A DNA stretch of 64,000 bases from Methylomonas sp. (GTDB lineage: Bacteria > Pseudomonadota > Gammaproteobacteria > Methylococcales > Methylomonadaceae). This document shows positions 9,063 to 20,460 of the stretch, piece by piece. Position numbers and translations under genes: made by a program. A model generated the notes under the pieces. It ran no database searches. It worked only from the letters and a program-made list of their open reading frames with translations, and was not told where the DNA came from. The stretch's first letter is position 1. Each line of letters begins with the position of its first letter. The DNA is taken from the NCBI GenBank assembly GCA_002929135.1, contig PESC01000038.1, positions 28,016 through 92,015 of the forward strand, in the 5' to 3' direction.

Positions 9063-11609
9063 ATGACGCGAAAACAAACACTGGTGGTCATCGGCAACGG
9101 CATGGTCGGTCAGCACTTCATAGCCAGTTTGATGGAGAGCACCGCCAGGGATCACTTCGACGTAGTCACGTTCTGCGAAGAATCCCGGCCCGCCTACGAC
9201 CGCGTGCACCTGTCGGCGTATTTCACCGGCAAGACGGCCCAGGATTTATCGCTGGTGCCCGACGGTTTCTTCGAAAGCCACGGCATCACCCTTCATCTGG
9301 GCGACAAAGCGGTCGAGATCGACCGTGTTGCCAAACGAGTAACATCGGCCAACGGTATCGTTGTCGATTACGACAAACTGGTGCTGGCGACCGGTTCTTA
9401 CCCTTTCGTGCCGCCGGTGCCGGGCCATGACAGGCCGCATTGCCTGGTGTACCGCACCCTGGATGATCTCGATGCCATCCGGGCATCGGCACAGGCTTCC
9501 CGCATCGGTGCCGTCGTCGGCGGTGGCCTACTGGGACTGGAAGCCGCCAAGGCCTTGCGTGATCTGGGTCTGGAAACCCACGTCGTCGAATTCGCACCGC
9601 GTCTGATGACCGTGCAACTGGATGACGGTGGCGGTGCCATGCTGAAACGCAAGATCGAGGCTCTGGGCGTCAAAGCGCATCTCAACAAGAACACCTCATT
9701 GATAGACGACGGCGCAAGCGCCCGTCATCGCATGAATTTCGCCGACGGCGAACACCTGGAAACCGATTTGATCCTGTTCTCGGCCGGCATTCGTCCGCGC
9801 GACGACATCGCCAGGGCCTCGGGCCTCGATGTCGGCCCGCGCGGTGGCATTGTCATCGACAACCACTGCCGCACCTCCGATGCCGATATTTATGCCATAG
9901 GCGAATGCGCCTTGTGGAACGGCCAGATATTCGGCCTGGTAGCGCCCGGTTACACCATGGCGCGCTGCGTGGTAGCGCATTTGTCAGATCAGGAACACGC
10001 CTTCACCGGCGCCGACATGAGCACCAAACTCAAGCTGATGGGCGTCGATGTCGCCAGCATAGGCGACGCCCAGGCCAGAGCGCCCGGCGCCCTGATTTAC
10101 ACCTATCAGGATGGTCGCGCCGAGGTTTACAAACGCCTGGTGGTCAGTGCCGACAACCAACGCCTGCTCGGTGCCGTGCTGGTCGGTGATGCCGCCGACT
10201 ACGGCACGCTGCTGCAATACTGCCTGAACGGCATCGAGCTACCCGAACAGCCCGAAGCCCTGATTCTGCCCGCCACGTCCGAGTCCGATCAACCAATCGG
10301 CCTGGGGGCGGATGCCCTGCCCGCATCGGCGACGGTATGCTCGTGTTATTCCGTATCCAAAGGCGACATCTGCGCCGCCATCGCCGACGGCTGCAACACG
10401 GTGCCCGCGCTGAAAACCACCACCAAGGCCGGCACCGGCTGCGGCGGTTGCGCCGCCCTGGTGAAATCGGTGCTGGACTGCGAACTGAAAAAAGCCGGGG
10501 TCGAGGTCAACAACGATTTGTGCGAACACTTCCCCCATACCCGGCAAGACCTGTTCAACCTGATTCGCATCGACGGCATCAAAACCTTCGATGCGCTGAT
10601 CGAAAAACACGGTCGCGGCCTGGGTTGCGATGTCTGTAAACAGGCGGTGGGTTCGATGCTGGCCTCGCAGTGGAACGACTACATCCTGGAAACAGCGCAC
10701 ATCGGCCTGCAAGACACCAACGACACCTTTCTGGCCAATATGCAGAAAGACGGCAGTTATTCCGTCGTGCCCAGAGTGCCGGGCGGCGAGATCACGCCTG
10801 ACGGCCTGATCGCCATCGGCCAGGTAGCCAAGAAATACGGGCTGTACACCAAGATCACCGGTGGCCAGCGCGTCGACCTGTTCGGTGCCCGCGTCGAGCA
10901 ATTGCCCGCCATCTGGGGTGAATTGATAGCCGCCGGCTTCGAATCCGGCCACGCCTACGGCAAGGCGCTGCGCACCGTCAAATCCTGCGTTGGCAGCACC
11001 TGGTGCCGTTATGGTGTCGATGACAGCGTGGGCTTGGCGATCGAACTGGAAAACCGTTACAAGGGCCTGCGGGCACCGCACAAAATCAAGTTTGCCGTCT
11101 CGGGCTGCACCCGTGAATGCGCCGAGGCGCAGGGCAAGGACATTGGCGTCATCGCCACCGAAGGCGGCTGGAATCTGTACGTCTGCGGCAACGGCGGCAT
11201 GAAACCGCGCCACGCCGACCTGTTTGCCACCAGCCTCGACAAGGCTACGCTGATCCGTTACATCGACCGTGTGCTGATGTTCTACATCCGCACCGCCGAC
11301 CGGCTGCAACGCACCTCGGTGTGGATGGACAACCTCGAAGGCGGCCTGGCCTACCTGAAAGCCGTGGTCATTGCCGACAAACTGGGTATGGCCGATGAAC
11401 TGGAGCGACAAATGGCACATGTCGTCGATACCTATCAGTGCGAATGGAAAACCACGCTGGAGGACGACAACAAACTCAAACGCTTCCGCCATTTCGTCAA
11501 CAGCGACCAGCCCGACGACCATATCGTGTTCGTCGAGGAACGCGGCCAGATTCGTCCGGCCAGCCCGCAGGAGCGCAAGCATTTTCGCCTGATCGAGGAG
11601 GTTGCATGA
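9063..11609 (+). CDS. nirB: assimilatory nitrite reductase [NAD(P)H] large subunit
   Basis: 848 aa; FAD/NAD-binding N-terminus, BFD-like [2Fe-2S] region (CSCYSVSKGDIC...TGCGGC), siroheme/4Fe-4S motif (GCTRECAEAQGKD). Confidence 0.93.
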   Translation: MTRKQTLVVIGNGMVGQHFIASLMESTARDHFDVVTFCEESRPAYDRVHLSAYFTGKTAQDLSLVPDGFFESHGITLHLGDKAVEIDRVAKRVTSANGIVVDYDKLVLATGSYPFVPPVPGHDRPHCLVYRTLDDLDAIRASAQASRIGAVVGGGLLGLEAAKALRDLGLETHVVEFAPRLMTVQLDDGGGAMLKRKIEALGVKAHLNKNTSLIDDGASARHRMNFADGEHLETDLILFSAGIRPRDDIARASGLDVGPRGGIVIDNHCRTSDADIYAIGECALWNGQIFGLVAPGYTMARCVVAHLSDQEHAFTGADMSTKLKLMGVDVASIGDAQARAPGALIYTYQDGRAEVYKRLVVSADNQRLLGAVLVGDAADYGTLLQYCLNGIELPEQPEALILPATSESDQPIGLGADALPASATVCSCYSVSKGDICAAIADGCNTVPALKTTTKAGTGCGGCAALVKSVLDCELKKAGVEVNNDLCEHFPHTRQDLFNLIRIDGIKTFDALIEKHGRGLGCDVCKQAVGSMLASQWNDYILETAHIGLQDTNDTFLANMQKDGSYSVVPRVPGGEITPDGLIAIGQVAKKYGLYTKITGGQRVDLFGARVEQLPAIWGELIAAGFESGHAYGKALRTVKSCVGSTWCRYGVDDSVGLAIELENRYKGLRAPHKIKFAVSGCTRECAEAQGKDIGVIATEGGWNLYVCGNGGMKPRHADLFATSLDKATLIRYIDRVLMFYIRTADRLQRTSVWMDNLEGGLAYLKAVVIADKLGMADELERQMAHVVDTYQCEWKTTLEDDNKLKRFRHFVNSDQPDDHIVFVEERGQIRPASPQERKHFRLIEEVA

Positions 11610-11974
11610 ACCGCTGGATCGATGTCTGCGGGGTGGACGATCTACAGCCCGACTCCGGCGTCTGTGCGCAGGTTGCAGGCCATCAGGTAGCGATGTTCCA
11701 TCTGCCCAAACTGGATGCGGTGTACTCGCTCGACAACTTCGATCCGATCGCTCAAGCCAATGTCCTGTCGCGCGGCATGGTCGGCGACCTGGGCGGCGAA
11801 CCCATGGTGGCATCGCCCATGTACAAGCAGCATTACAATCTGAAGACCGGTGTCTGTTTCGAAGATGCCAGCGTCAGACTGACGACGTATCGGCTGCGTA
11901 TCGCCGATCACCGTGTCTGGCTACAGGTCGATGAACACGGTGTGCCAGTCGCAATGCCGATTGCCACGCCATGA
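11606..11974 (+). CDS. nirD: nitrite reductase small subunit (Rieske-like)
   Basis: MNRWIDVCGVDDLQPDSGVCAQVAGHQVAMF..., overlaps nirB by 4 nt. Confidence 0.9.
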   Translation: MNRWIDVCGVDDLQPDSGVCAQVAGHQVAMFHLPKLDAVYSLDNFDPIAQANVLSRGMVGDLGGEPMVASPMYKQHYNLKTGVCFEDASVRLTTYRLRIADHRVWLQVDEHGVPVAMPIATP

Positions 11975-14631
11975 AGACGATCAAAACCACCTGCCCGTAT
12001 TGCGGTGTCGGCTGCGGCATAGCAGCCCGCGTCGATGCCGCATCGCGGCAGGTGACGGTGCAAGGCGATCAAAACCACCCGGCCAATTTCGGCAGACTGT
12101 GCTCCAAAGGCCTGGCGCTGGCCGAAACATTGGCGCTGGACACCCGCTTGTTGCGGCCACAGATTGGCGACCGGGTGGTCAACTGGGGAGCGGCGCTGGA
12201 TCATGTGGCGGACGGTTTCCGCCGCATCATTGCCGAACACGGGCCGGATGCCGTCGCGCTGTACGCTTCCGGCCAATTGCTGACCGAGGATTATTACGTT
12301 GCCAACAAGCTGATGAAAGGCTTTATCGGCAGCGCCAATATCGACACCAACAGCCGCTTGTGCATGTCGTCGTCGGTTGCCGGGCACAAGCGGGCATTCG
12401 GTGCCGACACCGTGCCCGGTTGTTACGAGGATTTGGAACTGACCGACATGATCGTGTTGATCGGCTCCAACGCCGCCTGGTGTCACCCTGTGAGTTTTCA
12501 GCGCATCCGCGCCGCGAAAAAGCTGAGGCCGGACATGAAAATCGTCGTCATCGATCCGCGCCGTACCAGCAGTTGCGACATTGCCGACCTGCATCTGCCG
12601 CTGGCACCCGGTAGTGACGTGCTGTTGTTCAACGGCCTGCTGCGCGACTTACAGCAACGGCAGCGGCTGGATGCCGAATACATCCAACACCATACCAACG
12701 GCTTTGCCTCGGCCATGGCCGAGGCCGACAGCGCGACGCCTGAGCGGGTTGCCGAAGGCTGCGGCCTGCCACTGGCCGATGTGACCACGTTCTACCGCTG
12801 GTTTGGCGAGCACAACAAGGTGATGAGTCTGTACAGCCAAGGCGTCAATCAATCGACCTCGGGCACCGATAAAGTCAACAGCATCATCAATTGTCACCTG
12901 GCCACAGGCCGCATCGGCAAGCCTGGCAGGGGGCCGTTCTCGCTGACCGGCCAACCCAATGCCATGGGCGGGCGTGAAGTCGGTGGCCTGGCGCACCAAC
13001 TGGCGGCGCACATGGACTTCACCAACCCGAACGATGTCGAGCGCGTCGCCCGCTTCTGGGGCAGCGAGCGCATCGCCCGTCAGCCCGGTTATCCGGCGGT
13101 GGCGCTGTTCGATGCCATACACCAGGGCAAGGTCAAGGCGGTGTGGATCATGGGTACCAATCCGGTCGTCAGCTTGCCGGATGCCGACAAGGTCAGGCAG
13201 GCACTGGCGCGTTGTGAGTTGGTCGTCGTCTCCGATTGTGTGGCGCGTACCGATACCAGCGCATGGGCGCATGTGCTGTTGCCCGCCGCAGGTTGGGGCG
13301 AAAAAGACGGCACGGTGACCAATTCCGAACGACGGATTTCCCGGCAGCGGGCCTTGCTGCCGTTCGCCGGTGACGCCAAGCCGGATTGGTGGATCATCAG
13401 CCAGGTAGCCCACCGCCTGGGCTACGGAGCAGCCTTCGATTATCAAACGCCTGCCGATATTTTTCGTGAGCACGCCGCCTTGTCGGGCTTCGAAAACGAT
13501 GCCGAACACGGTGTACGCGATTTCGACATTTCCGGCTTGGCGAACCTGGATGATGTGGCTTACGCCGAGTTGCAGCCCGTGCAATGGCCGGTGAACCCGG
13601 CATTTCCCGAGGGCCGTGCCCGGCTGTTCGACGATGGCCGCTTTTTCACCGCCTCGGGCAGAGCGCAATTCGTCGCGGCGACACCCAAACCACCGGCGCA
13701 TCCGGTCGATGCCGATTACCCGCTGGTGCTGAATACCGGCCGGGTGCGCGACCAATGGCACACGATGACCCGTACCGCCATCGCCGCCAAGCTCAACCAG
13801 CATCGGCCCGAGGTGTACGTCGATGTGCATCCGGTCGATGCCGAACGTCATCGCCTGAGTGATGGCGGCCTGGCCCGACTGGACAGTATGCGCGGCCACC
13901 TGCTGGCACGGGTACGCGTCACCGACGACCAAGCCCCCGGCAGCGTGTTTGTGCCCATGCACTGGACTGCGCAGTTTGCCAGTCAGGGCCGGGTGGGCGT
14001 GTTGATCGGTGACAGCGTTGATCCCATTTCCAAACAACCGGAAAGCAAGCACACACCGGTGAAAATCGCCGCGTTCGATACCGCCTGGCAGGGTTTTGTG
14101 ATGGCGCGACAGCCATTCGATGTCGAGGGGATCGACTACTGGAACCGGATACACGGCGACGAATATCAGCACTACGAACTGGCGGCGACGCAGGCGCTGG
14201 GCGACGTATCGCACTGGCTGCGCAGCAGGCTGCCGATGCAGGTGCATGATGAGTGGCTGGCTTGTTTCGACGCAGGCAGCGGGGCTTATCGCGCCGCGCA
14301 AATCGTCGATGACCGTCTCGAAGCCGTGGTCATGATGGCTTGCAGTGGCACGTTGCCGGATCGGCAATGGCTGGCTTCGCTGTTTGCCAAGCATGCACTG
14401 GATGCCACCGACCGTCTGGGCTTGCTGAGCGCCTGCCCGGTCAATGGTCAGGCGACCGACGGCGCGACCGTTTGCGCCTGTTTCGGCATCGGCGAGCGAA
14501 CGATTTGCCGCGCCATCGATGACCACGACCTGAAAACGACACAGGATGTGGGTCAGTGCCTGAAAGCCGGCACCGGATGCGGCTCCTGCGTACCGGAAAT
14601 CAGCAAGCTGCTGGCGCTGGCCAGCGCCTGA
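11971..14631 (+). CDS. nasA: assimilatory nitrate reductase catalytic subunit
   Basis: N-terminal CPYCGVGCGI 4Fe-4S motif, molybdopterin oxidoreductase body, C-terminal BFD-like [2Fe-2S] domain; ATGA overlap with nirD. Confidence 0.93.
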   Translation: MKTIKTTCPYCGVGCGIAARVDAASRQVTVQGDQNHPANFGRLCSKGLALAETLALDTRLLRPQIGDRVVNWGAALDHVADGFRRIIAEHGPDAVALYASGQLLTEDYYVANKLMKGFIGSANIDTNSRLCMSSSVAGHKRAFGADTVPGCYEDLELTDMIVLIGSNAAWCHPVSFQRIRAAKKLRPDMKIVVIDPRRTSSCDIADLHLPLAPGSDVLLFNGLLRDLQQRQRLDAEYIQHHTNGFASAMAEADSATPERVAEGCGLPLADVTTFYRWFGEHNKVMSLYSQGVNQSTSGTDKVNSIINCHLATGRIGKPGRGPFSLTGQPNAMGGREVGGLAHQLAAHMDFTNPNDVERVARFWGSERIARQPGYPAVALFDAIHQGKVKAVWIMGTNPVVSLPDADKVRQALARCELVVVSDCVARTDTSAWAHVLLPAAGWGEKDGTVTNSERRISRQRALLPFAGDAKPDWWIISQVAHRLGYGAAFDYQTPADIFREHAALSGFENDAEHGVRDFDISGLANLDDVAYAELQPVQWPVNPAFPEGRARLFDDGRFFTASGRAQFVAATPKPPAHPVDADYPLVLNTGRVRDQWHTMTRTAIAAKLNQHRPEVYVDVHPVDAERHRLSDGGLARLDSMRGHLLARVRVTDDQAPGSVFVPMHWTAQFASQGRVGVLIGDSVDPISKQPESKHTPVKIAAFDTAWQGFVMARQPFDVEGIDYWNRIHGDEYQHYELAATQALGDVSHWLRSRLPMQVHDEWLACFDAGSGAYRAAQIVDDRLEAVVMMACSGTLPDRQWLASLFAKHALDATDRLGLLSACPVNGQATDGATVCACFGIGERTICRAIDDHDLKTTQDVGQCLKAGTGCGSCVPEISKLLALASA

Positions 14632-14865
14632 ACGACAAACCACTGGGCGAACAACGCTCGCCCGGGCTGCGTTCATACCACCGCAAAAGCCTCTCCGTCC
14701 GCTAAAAATCACACGATCAACCATCAAAATTTGTATTTTCAAGTCGGCAGCACGTATCCTGTAAGCCATGTAACTGAGCGATCACGTTGCAGGGCTGAGC
14801 CATTAGCGATGATTCATGCCCCCCGATAAATTTGAACTCTTTCCATTTTCATCAGGAGTATCACT

Positions 14866-15330
14866 ATGCAAGGCGATAAAAAAATCATTGAGTATCTGAA
14901 CAAGGTGCTGGAAAACGAGCTGACTGCAATCAACCAGTATTTTTTGCATGCCCGCATGTACAAGAACTGGGGAATCAGCAAACTCAACGACAGGGTTTAT
15001 CACGAGTCGATTGATGGCATGAAACGTGCCGACAAGTTGATCGAGCGTATTTTGTTTCTCGAAGGTCTGCCAAATCTGCAAAACCTGGGAAAACTATTGG
15101 TAGGCGAAAATCCTGAAGAAATGCTGGCGTGCGACCTCAAGCTGGAGCAGCAGGCGCTGCCACTGTTACGCGAAGCAATCGCCTATTGCGAAAACGCCAG
15201 TGATTTCGTTTCCCGAGAGGTATTTGAAGACATTCTGGAAAACGGAGAGGAATACGTCGATTGGCTGGAAACCCAGTTTGACTTGATCGAAAAAGTGAGT
15301 ATCCAGAATTATCTGCAATCGCAGATGTAA
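14866..15330 (+). CDS. bfr: bacterioferritin
   Basis: 154 aa; [24 protein letters not shown], conserved Met in [21 protein letters not shown]. Confidence 0.93.
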   Translation: MQGDKKIIEYLNKVLENELTAINQYFLHARMYKNWGISKLNDRVYHESIDGMKRADKLIERILFLEGLPNLQNLGKLLVGENPEEMLACDLKLEQQALPLLREAIAYCENASDFVSREVFEDILENGEEYVDWLETQFDLIEKVSIQNYLQSQM

Positions 15331-15423
15331 TTTTTCTCGCTCCCACACGCAGCAGAGGACTGCATACCGATGCTGCTTGAGGGTTATCCCCATACGCGCC
15401 AACTTAAGCCACTAACCCATTGA

Positions 15424-15657
15424 TTAAACACGGCTAAGATTCATTTCTCGACATGGGTTCAGCAGAGCGAGAAGGGAGCTTGGCAAGCATTGCAGCGTCC
15501 GTTTTCTGGGGCGTTCGCTCAAGCTCTTGATGCTGTCATCCCTAAAGCGGACATCGACGGGGAAACAGGCTTTGATACCTGCTTTGAGGTCATCCGCGAC
15601 GGTACGCCAGAGTCGCCAATCGGCTACAGGTGGCCTGTCCGTTGTGCAACCCGGTAA
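15424..15657 (+). pseudogene. Possible orphan coding remnant without a start codon
   Basis: Open frame LNTAKIHFSTWVQQSEKGAWQALQRPFSGAFAQALDAVIPKADIDGETGFDTCFEVIRDGTPESPIGYRWPVRCATR* between stops, no in-frame ATG; protein-like composition. Confidence 0.3.
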
Positions 15658-15729
15658 GACAGCTTGCAGCTATCGACCCTAGTCTATAAAAATCCCCTGC
15701 ATTCCATTCATACCCTTCAGGAGTTCACC

Positions 15730-16323
15730 ATGGCGCGTCAAACCGAGGCATCACAACGCAATGACTACGAGCTGCTGCCCGTGCTGAACGCGCTGGTCTA
15801 TGCCGCCCTGCCAGCCGAACGCATGGCCAAACGGCTGACCAATAACATCGTGTTCGCCATGATTGCCGGTGTGCTGGCAGCGGTCTGGCTGGCCTACTAT
15901 CTGGTCAGCATTCTGCACTGGGACGTGGGCAGCGCGGCTGCGCTGGGGGTGTTACTGACCTTGCCTTCGTTGCTGTTGATCGGGTTTTACAGGGTATTGA
16001 ACGCCATGAACGGATTAACGCACCGATTACAGGGCATCGCGGACAGTATCGAGACCGAAACCACCGGCTATCCCAGAGCAGCGGACGATGACAAAGACGC
16101 TATCGCAACGAACCGGCCTGGATTATCCAGTTTGTTAAGATTTGGCCGCAGCATCGTCGACGTCCAATCCTGTGGTGTAGCGGCAAGACCCGTTTTATCT
16201 GCACTTGGGCCTGCCGTCAGGCTGGCGAATAAAGCGTTCCTGCTACTGACATTGCTGGCTGCCATTGGCAGTTTTGCCGTGATTACCCTGACCATGGCCA
16301 GTTGGGTGTCCTATGCGCTTTGA
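15730..16323 (+). CDS. hypothetical membrane protein
   Basis: ATG at 15730 with preceding AGGAG; several hydrophobic segments. Confidence 0.65.
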   Translation: MARQTEASQRNDYELLPVLNALVYAALPAERMAKRLTNNIVFAMIAGVLAAVWLAYYLVSILHWDVGSAAALGVLLTLPSLLLIGFYRVLNAMNGLTHRLQGIADSIETETTGYPRAADDDKDAIATNRPGLSSLLRFGRSIVDVQSCGVAARPVLSALGPAVRLANKAFLLLTLLAAIGSFAVITLTMASWVSYAL

Positions 16324-16422
16324 AATCCGGCTTAGCTGAAGAAACCCAATAAACGACTATTATCGATCCGAAGAAATCAACGCGCTGCGTGAGCAATATC
16401 GCAGTCCTGCCCGGAGTAAACC

Positions 16423-17529
16423 ATGCCCAACCCCATTCGTCGTCTGAATACAAGCCATGGACTGCCAAATCTGCTCATATCTGGTCTGGTAGTTGTACTG
16501 CTAAGCGCCTGCGGCAGCCAGACCGTCGTCAAGCGTGACAAACCCACCGCTACTTACCGCGCCAATGCGCCAAAACAGCCGAGCATCCTGCCGCCCCGCC
16601 CCGCCGACACGGCAGTCGCTTATACCAGCCTGTTCCCCAAGCCGGTGGCGCTGATGCCGGCTGTCGATTTCTGGCGCAAGACCTACGCAGTCTGGAGCCG
16701 TTCGCAAGTGGCTTTTCATGACGACCGCCACATGGACATCGTGTATGAAGTCATGGAACTGCCGGGCTACGTTGCCGAAGGCTTGACCGCAGAACAAAAA
16801 GACCAGGTCAGCCAGCGCCGCGATTTCTGGAAAGCGAAACTGGCAGGTCTGGAATACAAGCTGCGCTATAGCGCTCCGCTCGACGCTTTCGACCAGCAAT
16901 TGATGAGCAAACTGGCAAGCGGGGGGCGTGACGCAAGAACTATACTGACGGGGGCCGACAGCCGCGTTCGCTCGCAGCGTGGCACTCGCGAACGCTTCAA
17001 GCGTGGCCTGGAAATCAGTGGTCGTTACGATCTGCAATTCCGCAAGGTATTCCGCGATGCCGGTTTACCGGAAGAGCTGGCCTATCTACCGCATGTCGAG
17101 TCGTCATTTCAGCCCGCGGCGCGCTCATCCGCCGGTGCAGTAGGCATGTGGCAGTTCACCAAAGCAGCCGCCAAGACCTTCATGCCGGGCGGCGATAGTG
17201 TCGACCAACGGCTGAACCCTTTCGTGTCGGCACAAGGTGCCGCGCGCTATCTGAGTTATGCCTACGGCAAACTCGGCAACTGGCCATCGGCGATTACTTC
17301 ATACAACCACGGCATAGGCGGCATGAAACGGGCGCACAATCAAATGGGTACAGATTTCGTCACCATCGTCGACCGCTACGACGGCCCGGCATTCGGCTTT
17401 GCCTCGCGCAACTACTACGCCCAGTTTCTGGCCGCCCGCGAAATCGCCAATCAGCCACACGCCTTCTTTCAAGAAGGCGTGAATTTTGAAAGCCCGATAT
17501 TGCCTGGACAATATGTCGCCTCGGAATAG
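16423..17529 (+). CDS. lytic transglycosylase (SLT domain)
   Basis: Lipoprotein-like N-terminus (LLSACGS), LPEELAYLPHVESSFQPAARSSAGAVGMWQF catalytic motif. Confidence 0.88.
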   Translation: MPNPIRRLNTSHGLPNLLISGLVVVLLSACGSQTVVKRDKPTATYRANAPKQPSILPPRPADTAVAYTSLFPKPVALMPAVDFWRKTYAVWSRSQVAFHDDRHMDIVYEVMELPGYVAEGLTAEQKDQVSQRRDFWKAKLAGLEYKLRYSAPLDAFDQQLMSKLASGGRDARTILTGADSRVRSQRGTRERFKRGLEISGRYDLQFRKVFRDAGLPEELAYLPHVESSFQPAARSSAGAVGMWQFTKAAAKTFMPGGDSVDQRLNPFVSAQGAARYLSYAYGKLGNWPSAITSYNHGIGGMKRAHNQMGTDFVTIVDRYDGPAFGFASRNYYAQFLAAREIANQPHAFFQEGVNFESPILPGQYVASE

Positions 17530-17739
17530 CGCGACGCTTTTGAATGCGGATTGAATCTCAAATGACATCCTAATTTATGCGCCTCGCCCTCTCGGTTTGA
17601 ATCCATCCACGCAATTGACATTCCGTTTTTTTTGATTTTTCGGGTAAAATGCGCGGATTTTTCATGGCCACTGCCAGCGAAAAAGCTGCGGCAAGGCTGC
17701 CAGAAGCAAAACGTTTTCATCCCCATTCAGAGTACAACC

Positions 17740-19851
17740 ATGACTGATCTATCGCTTTACAGAAACATCGGCATCTTCGCCCACGTCGATGCCGGTAAAA
17801 CCACCACCACCGAACGGATTTTGAAACTGACCGGCAAAATCCACAAAATCGGCGAAGTACACGACGGTGCGGCGACCACAGACTTCATGGTGCAAGAACA
17901 AGAACGCGGCATCACCATTCAATCAGCAGCGACCACCTGCTCCTGGCCCGGCAGTAAAAACCAGTTTCAGCCTCACCGTTTCAACATCATCGACACGCCG
18001 GGTCACGTCGACTTCACCATCGAAGTCTATCGTTCGCTGAAAGTACTGGACGGCGGCATCGGCGTGTTCTGCGGCTCCGGCGGCGTCGAACCGCAATCGG
18101 AAACCAACTGGCGCTATGCCAACGACTCCAAAGTCGCCCGCATCATCTATGTCAACAAGCTGGACAGACTGGGTGCCGACTTCTACCGCGTCATCAAGCA
18201 AGTCGAAGACGTATTGGGCGCCAAACCGGTGGTGATGACACTACCCATCGGCCGTGAAGACGATTTCTCCGGTGTCGTTGACCTGCTGACCCGCAAAGCC
18301 TGGATTTGGGACAACTCCGGCGACCCTTTGAAATACGAAATCAAGGACGTGCCTGCCGACATGGAAGCCGACGTCGAAGAATGGCGCGCCAAACTGATCG
18401 ATCAGGTTGCCGACCAGGATGACGACATCATGGAGAGATACCTGGAAGGCGAAGAACCATCCATCGAAGAAATCAAGCGCTGCATTCGCAAAGGCGCCAT
18501 CGCGATGGACTTCTTCCCGACTTTCTGCGGCTCCTCGTTCAAGAACAAAGGCGTGCAACTGGTACTGGACGGCGTTATCGACTACCTGCCTAACCCGACT
18601 GAAGTCAACCCGCAACCGGAAACCGACATCGAAGGTGTGCCAACCGGCGAACACGCGATCGTCGATCCCGCCCGCCCATTCCGTGGCCTGGTATTCAAAA
18701 TCATGGACGACCGTTTTGGTGCACTGAACTTCGTCCGGGTTTATTCCGGCAAACTGAAAAAAGGCGACAGCGTACTGAACACCTACACCGGCAAAACCGA
18801 ACGGGTGGGCCGCATGGTGGAAATGCACGCCGACGATCGCTCGGAAATCGAAACCGCCCAGGCCGGCGACATCGTTGCCCTGATCGGCCTGAAAAACGTG
18901 CAAACCGGCCACACCCTGTGCGACCCCGACCAACCAGCCACGCTGGAACCCATGGTATTCCCCGACCCCGTCATCTCGATCGCCATTTCGCCGAAAGACA
19001 AAGGCAGCAACGAGAAAATGGGCATAGCTATAGGCAAAATGGTGCAGGAAGACCCGTCGTTCCGCGTCGAAACCGATCAGGAATCCGGCGAAACCATCAT
19101 CAAAGGCATGGGCGAACTGCACCTGGACATCAAGGTGGACATCCTTAAACGTACCCACGGTGTGGATGTCAACGTCGGCAAGCCGCAAGTGGCCTACCGC
19201 GAAACCATCACCAAGCGTATCGAAGACGAATACGTCCACAAAAAACAATCAGGTGGTTCGGGCCAATACGCCAAAATCAACTACATCATCGAACCAGGCG
19301 AGCCAGGCAGCGGCTTCCAGTTCGAATCCACCGTCGTCGGCGGCAACGTACCGCGCGAATTCTGGCCCGCTGTGGAAAAAGGCTTCAAAGCCAGCGTCGA
19401 CAAAGGCGTACTGGCAGGCTTCCCCTGTCTGGACTTCAAAGTCAACCTGACCGATGGCGCCTTCCATGCCGTCGACTCCTCATCCATCGCCTTCGAAATT
19501 GCAGCCCGTGCTGCGTATCGTCAATCGATACCCAAAGCCTCGCCGCAATTGCTGGAACCCATCATGAAAGTCGACGTATTCACCCCGGAAGCACACGTCG
19601 GTGACGTCATCGGTGACTTGAACCGCCGCCGTGGCATGATTAAATCGCAAGACCCCGGCGTAACGGGTGTACGCATCAAGGCCGACGTACCGCTGAGCGA
19701 CATGTTCGGCTACATCGGCGACCTGCGCACGATGACCTCGGGCCGTGGCCAGTTCTCCATGGAGTTCTCGCACTACAATCCATGCCCGAAAAACGTGGCC
19801 GACGAAGTGATCAAAGAGGTCAACGAACGCAACAAAAACAAGGAAAAATAA
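17740..19851 (+). CDS. fusA: elongation factor G (paralogue, EF-G2-like)
   Basis: GTPase motifs [22 protein letters not shown]; domains to C-terminus; no rpsL/rpsG/tuf neighbours. Confidence 0.9.
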   Translation: MTDLSLYRNIGIFAHVDAGKTTTTERILKLTGKIHKIGEVHDGAATTDFMVQEQERGITIQSAATTCSWPGSKNQFQPHRFNIIDTPGHVDFTIEVYRSLKVLDGGIGVFCGSGGVEPQSETNWRYANDSKVARIIYVNKLDRLGADFYRVIKQVEDVLGAKPVVMTLPIGREDDFSGVVDLLTRKAWIWDNSGDPLKYEIKDVPADMEADVEEWRAKLIDQVADQDDDIMERYLEGEEPSIEEIKRCIRKGAIAMDFFPTFCGSSFKNKGVQLVLDGVIDYLPNPTEVNPQPETDIEGVPTGEHAIVDPARPFRGLVFKIMDDRFGALNFVRVYSGKLKKGDSVLNTYTGKTERVGRMVEMHADDRSEIETAQAGDIVALIGLKNVQTGHTLCDPDQPATLEPMVFPDPVISIAISPKDKGSNEKMGIAIGKMVQEDPSFRVETDQESGETIIKGMGELHLDIKVDILKRTHGVDVNVGKPQVAYRETITKRIEDEYVHKKQSGGSGQYAKINYIIEPGEPGSGFQFESTVVGGNVPREFWPAVEKGFKASVDKGVLAGFPCLDFKVNLTDGAFHAVDSSSIAFEIAARAAYRQSIPKASPQLLEPIMKVDVFTPEAHVGDVIGDLNRRRGMIKSQDPGVTGVRIKADVPLSDMFGYIGDLRTMTSGRGQFSMEFSHYNPCPKNVADEVIKEVNERNKNKEK

Positions 19852-19859
19852 AGCCGGAT

Positions 19860-19888
19860 CACCCGCAGGCCGCAATGGCCTGCGGGTG
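19860..19888 (+). terminator. Hairpin downstream of fusA paralogue
   Basis: CACCCGCAGGCC-GCAAT-GGCCTGCGGGTG, perfect 12-bp stem, no long T tract. Confidence 0.6.
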
Positions 19889-19954
19889 AGTGGACTTTAC
19901 AAGACCTGGCAACGCAAGCAGGCATAGCACTCAAACCATCCTGGAAACGACATC

Positions 19955-20278
19955 ATGGCTTTTGTAATCACCGAAAACTGCATCAAATGCAAATACACCG
20001 ACTGCGTCGACGTCTGCCCTGTCGACTGCTTTCATGAAGGCCCCAACTTCCTGGTCATAGACCCCGACGAATGCATCGATTGCACCTTGTGCGAACCCGA
20101 ATGCCCGGCAAACGCCATTCATGCCGAAGACGAATTACCAGAGGGTCAAGAACACTTTGTGGCATTGAACGCCGAACTGGCCAAGCTATGGCCAACCATC
20201 ACCGAAGTGAAAGGCGCCATGCCGGATGCCGACGAATGGAACGGCAAGCCAGACAAGTTCAAACTGCTGGAGCGATAA
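19955..20278 (+). CDS. fdxA: ferredoxin FdxA (7Fe type)
   Basis: 107 aa; [18 protein letters not shown] and [12 protein letters not shown]. Confidence 0.92.
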   Translation: MAFVITENCIKCKYTDCVDVCPVDCFHEGPNFLVIDPDECIDCTLCEPECPANAIHAEDELPEGQEHFVALNAELAKLWPTITEVKGAMPDADEWNGKPDKFKLLER

Positions 20279-20460
20279 ACCCGCTGCTTAGAAATCGAGC
20301 TGCCATGCCCCATTGGCAGCCTTGATTGGCACGGAGTGCCAGACAGGGGCTTTCGTCCAGGGGCGCTCGCGTATTGCCTGGTCACGAGAAACACCCTGAC
20401 TCATCTGAACACGTCACCCGCCTGACCTCATCGATTTTTCTCAACTCTAACTGTTCGAAA

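Noticed and set aside
8489-9103. 204-aa minus-strand ORF upstream of nirB
   Set aside because: Spans the repeat, the leader terminator and the sigma54-like site; translation is repeat-derived (HAERG/RRAWERGG-like) and not protein-like
10239-11813. Long antisense ORF (524 aa) opposite nirB, and similar long antisense ORFs opposite nasA (12649..14769), fusA (18241..19248), pfp (20527..21759) and nnr (61275..62363)
   Set aside because: All lie opposite well-supported CDSs; low-complexity or His/Gln/Val-rich shadow translations typical of GC-biased codon usage, with no recognisable domains
20297-20342. Short hairpins GCTGCCA...TGGCAGC and TGGCAC-GGA-GTGCCA between fdxA and pfp as regulatory elements
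   Set aside because: Short stems with no T tract or family match; could be a weak terminator but evidence is insufficient
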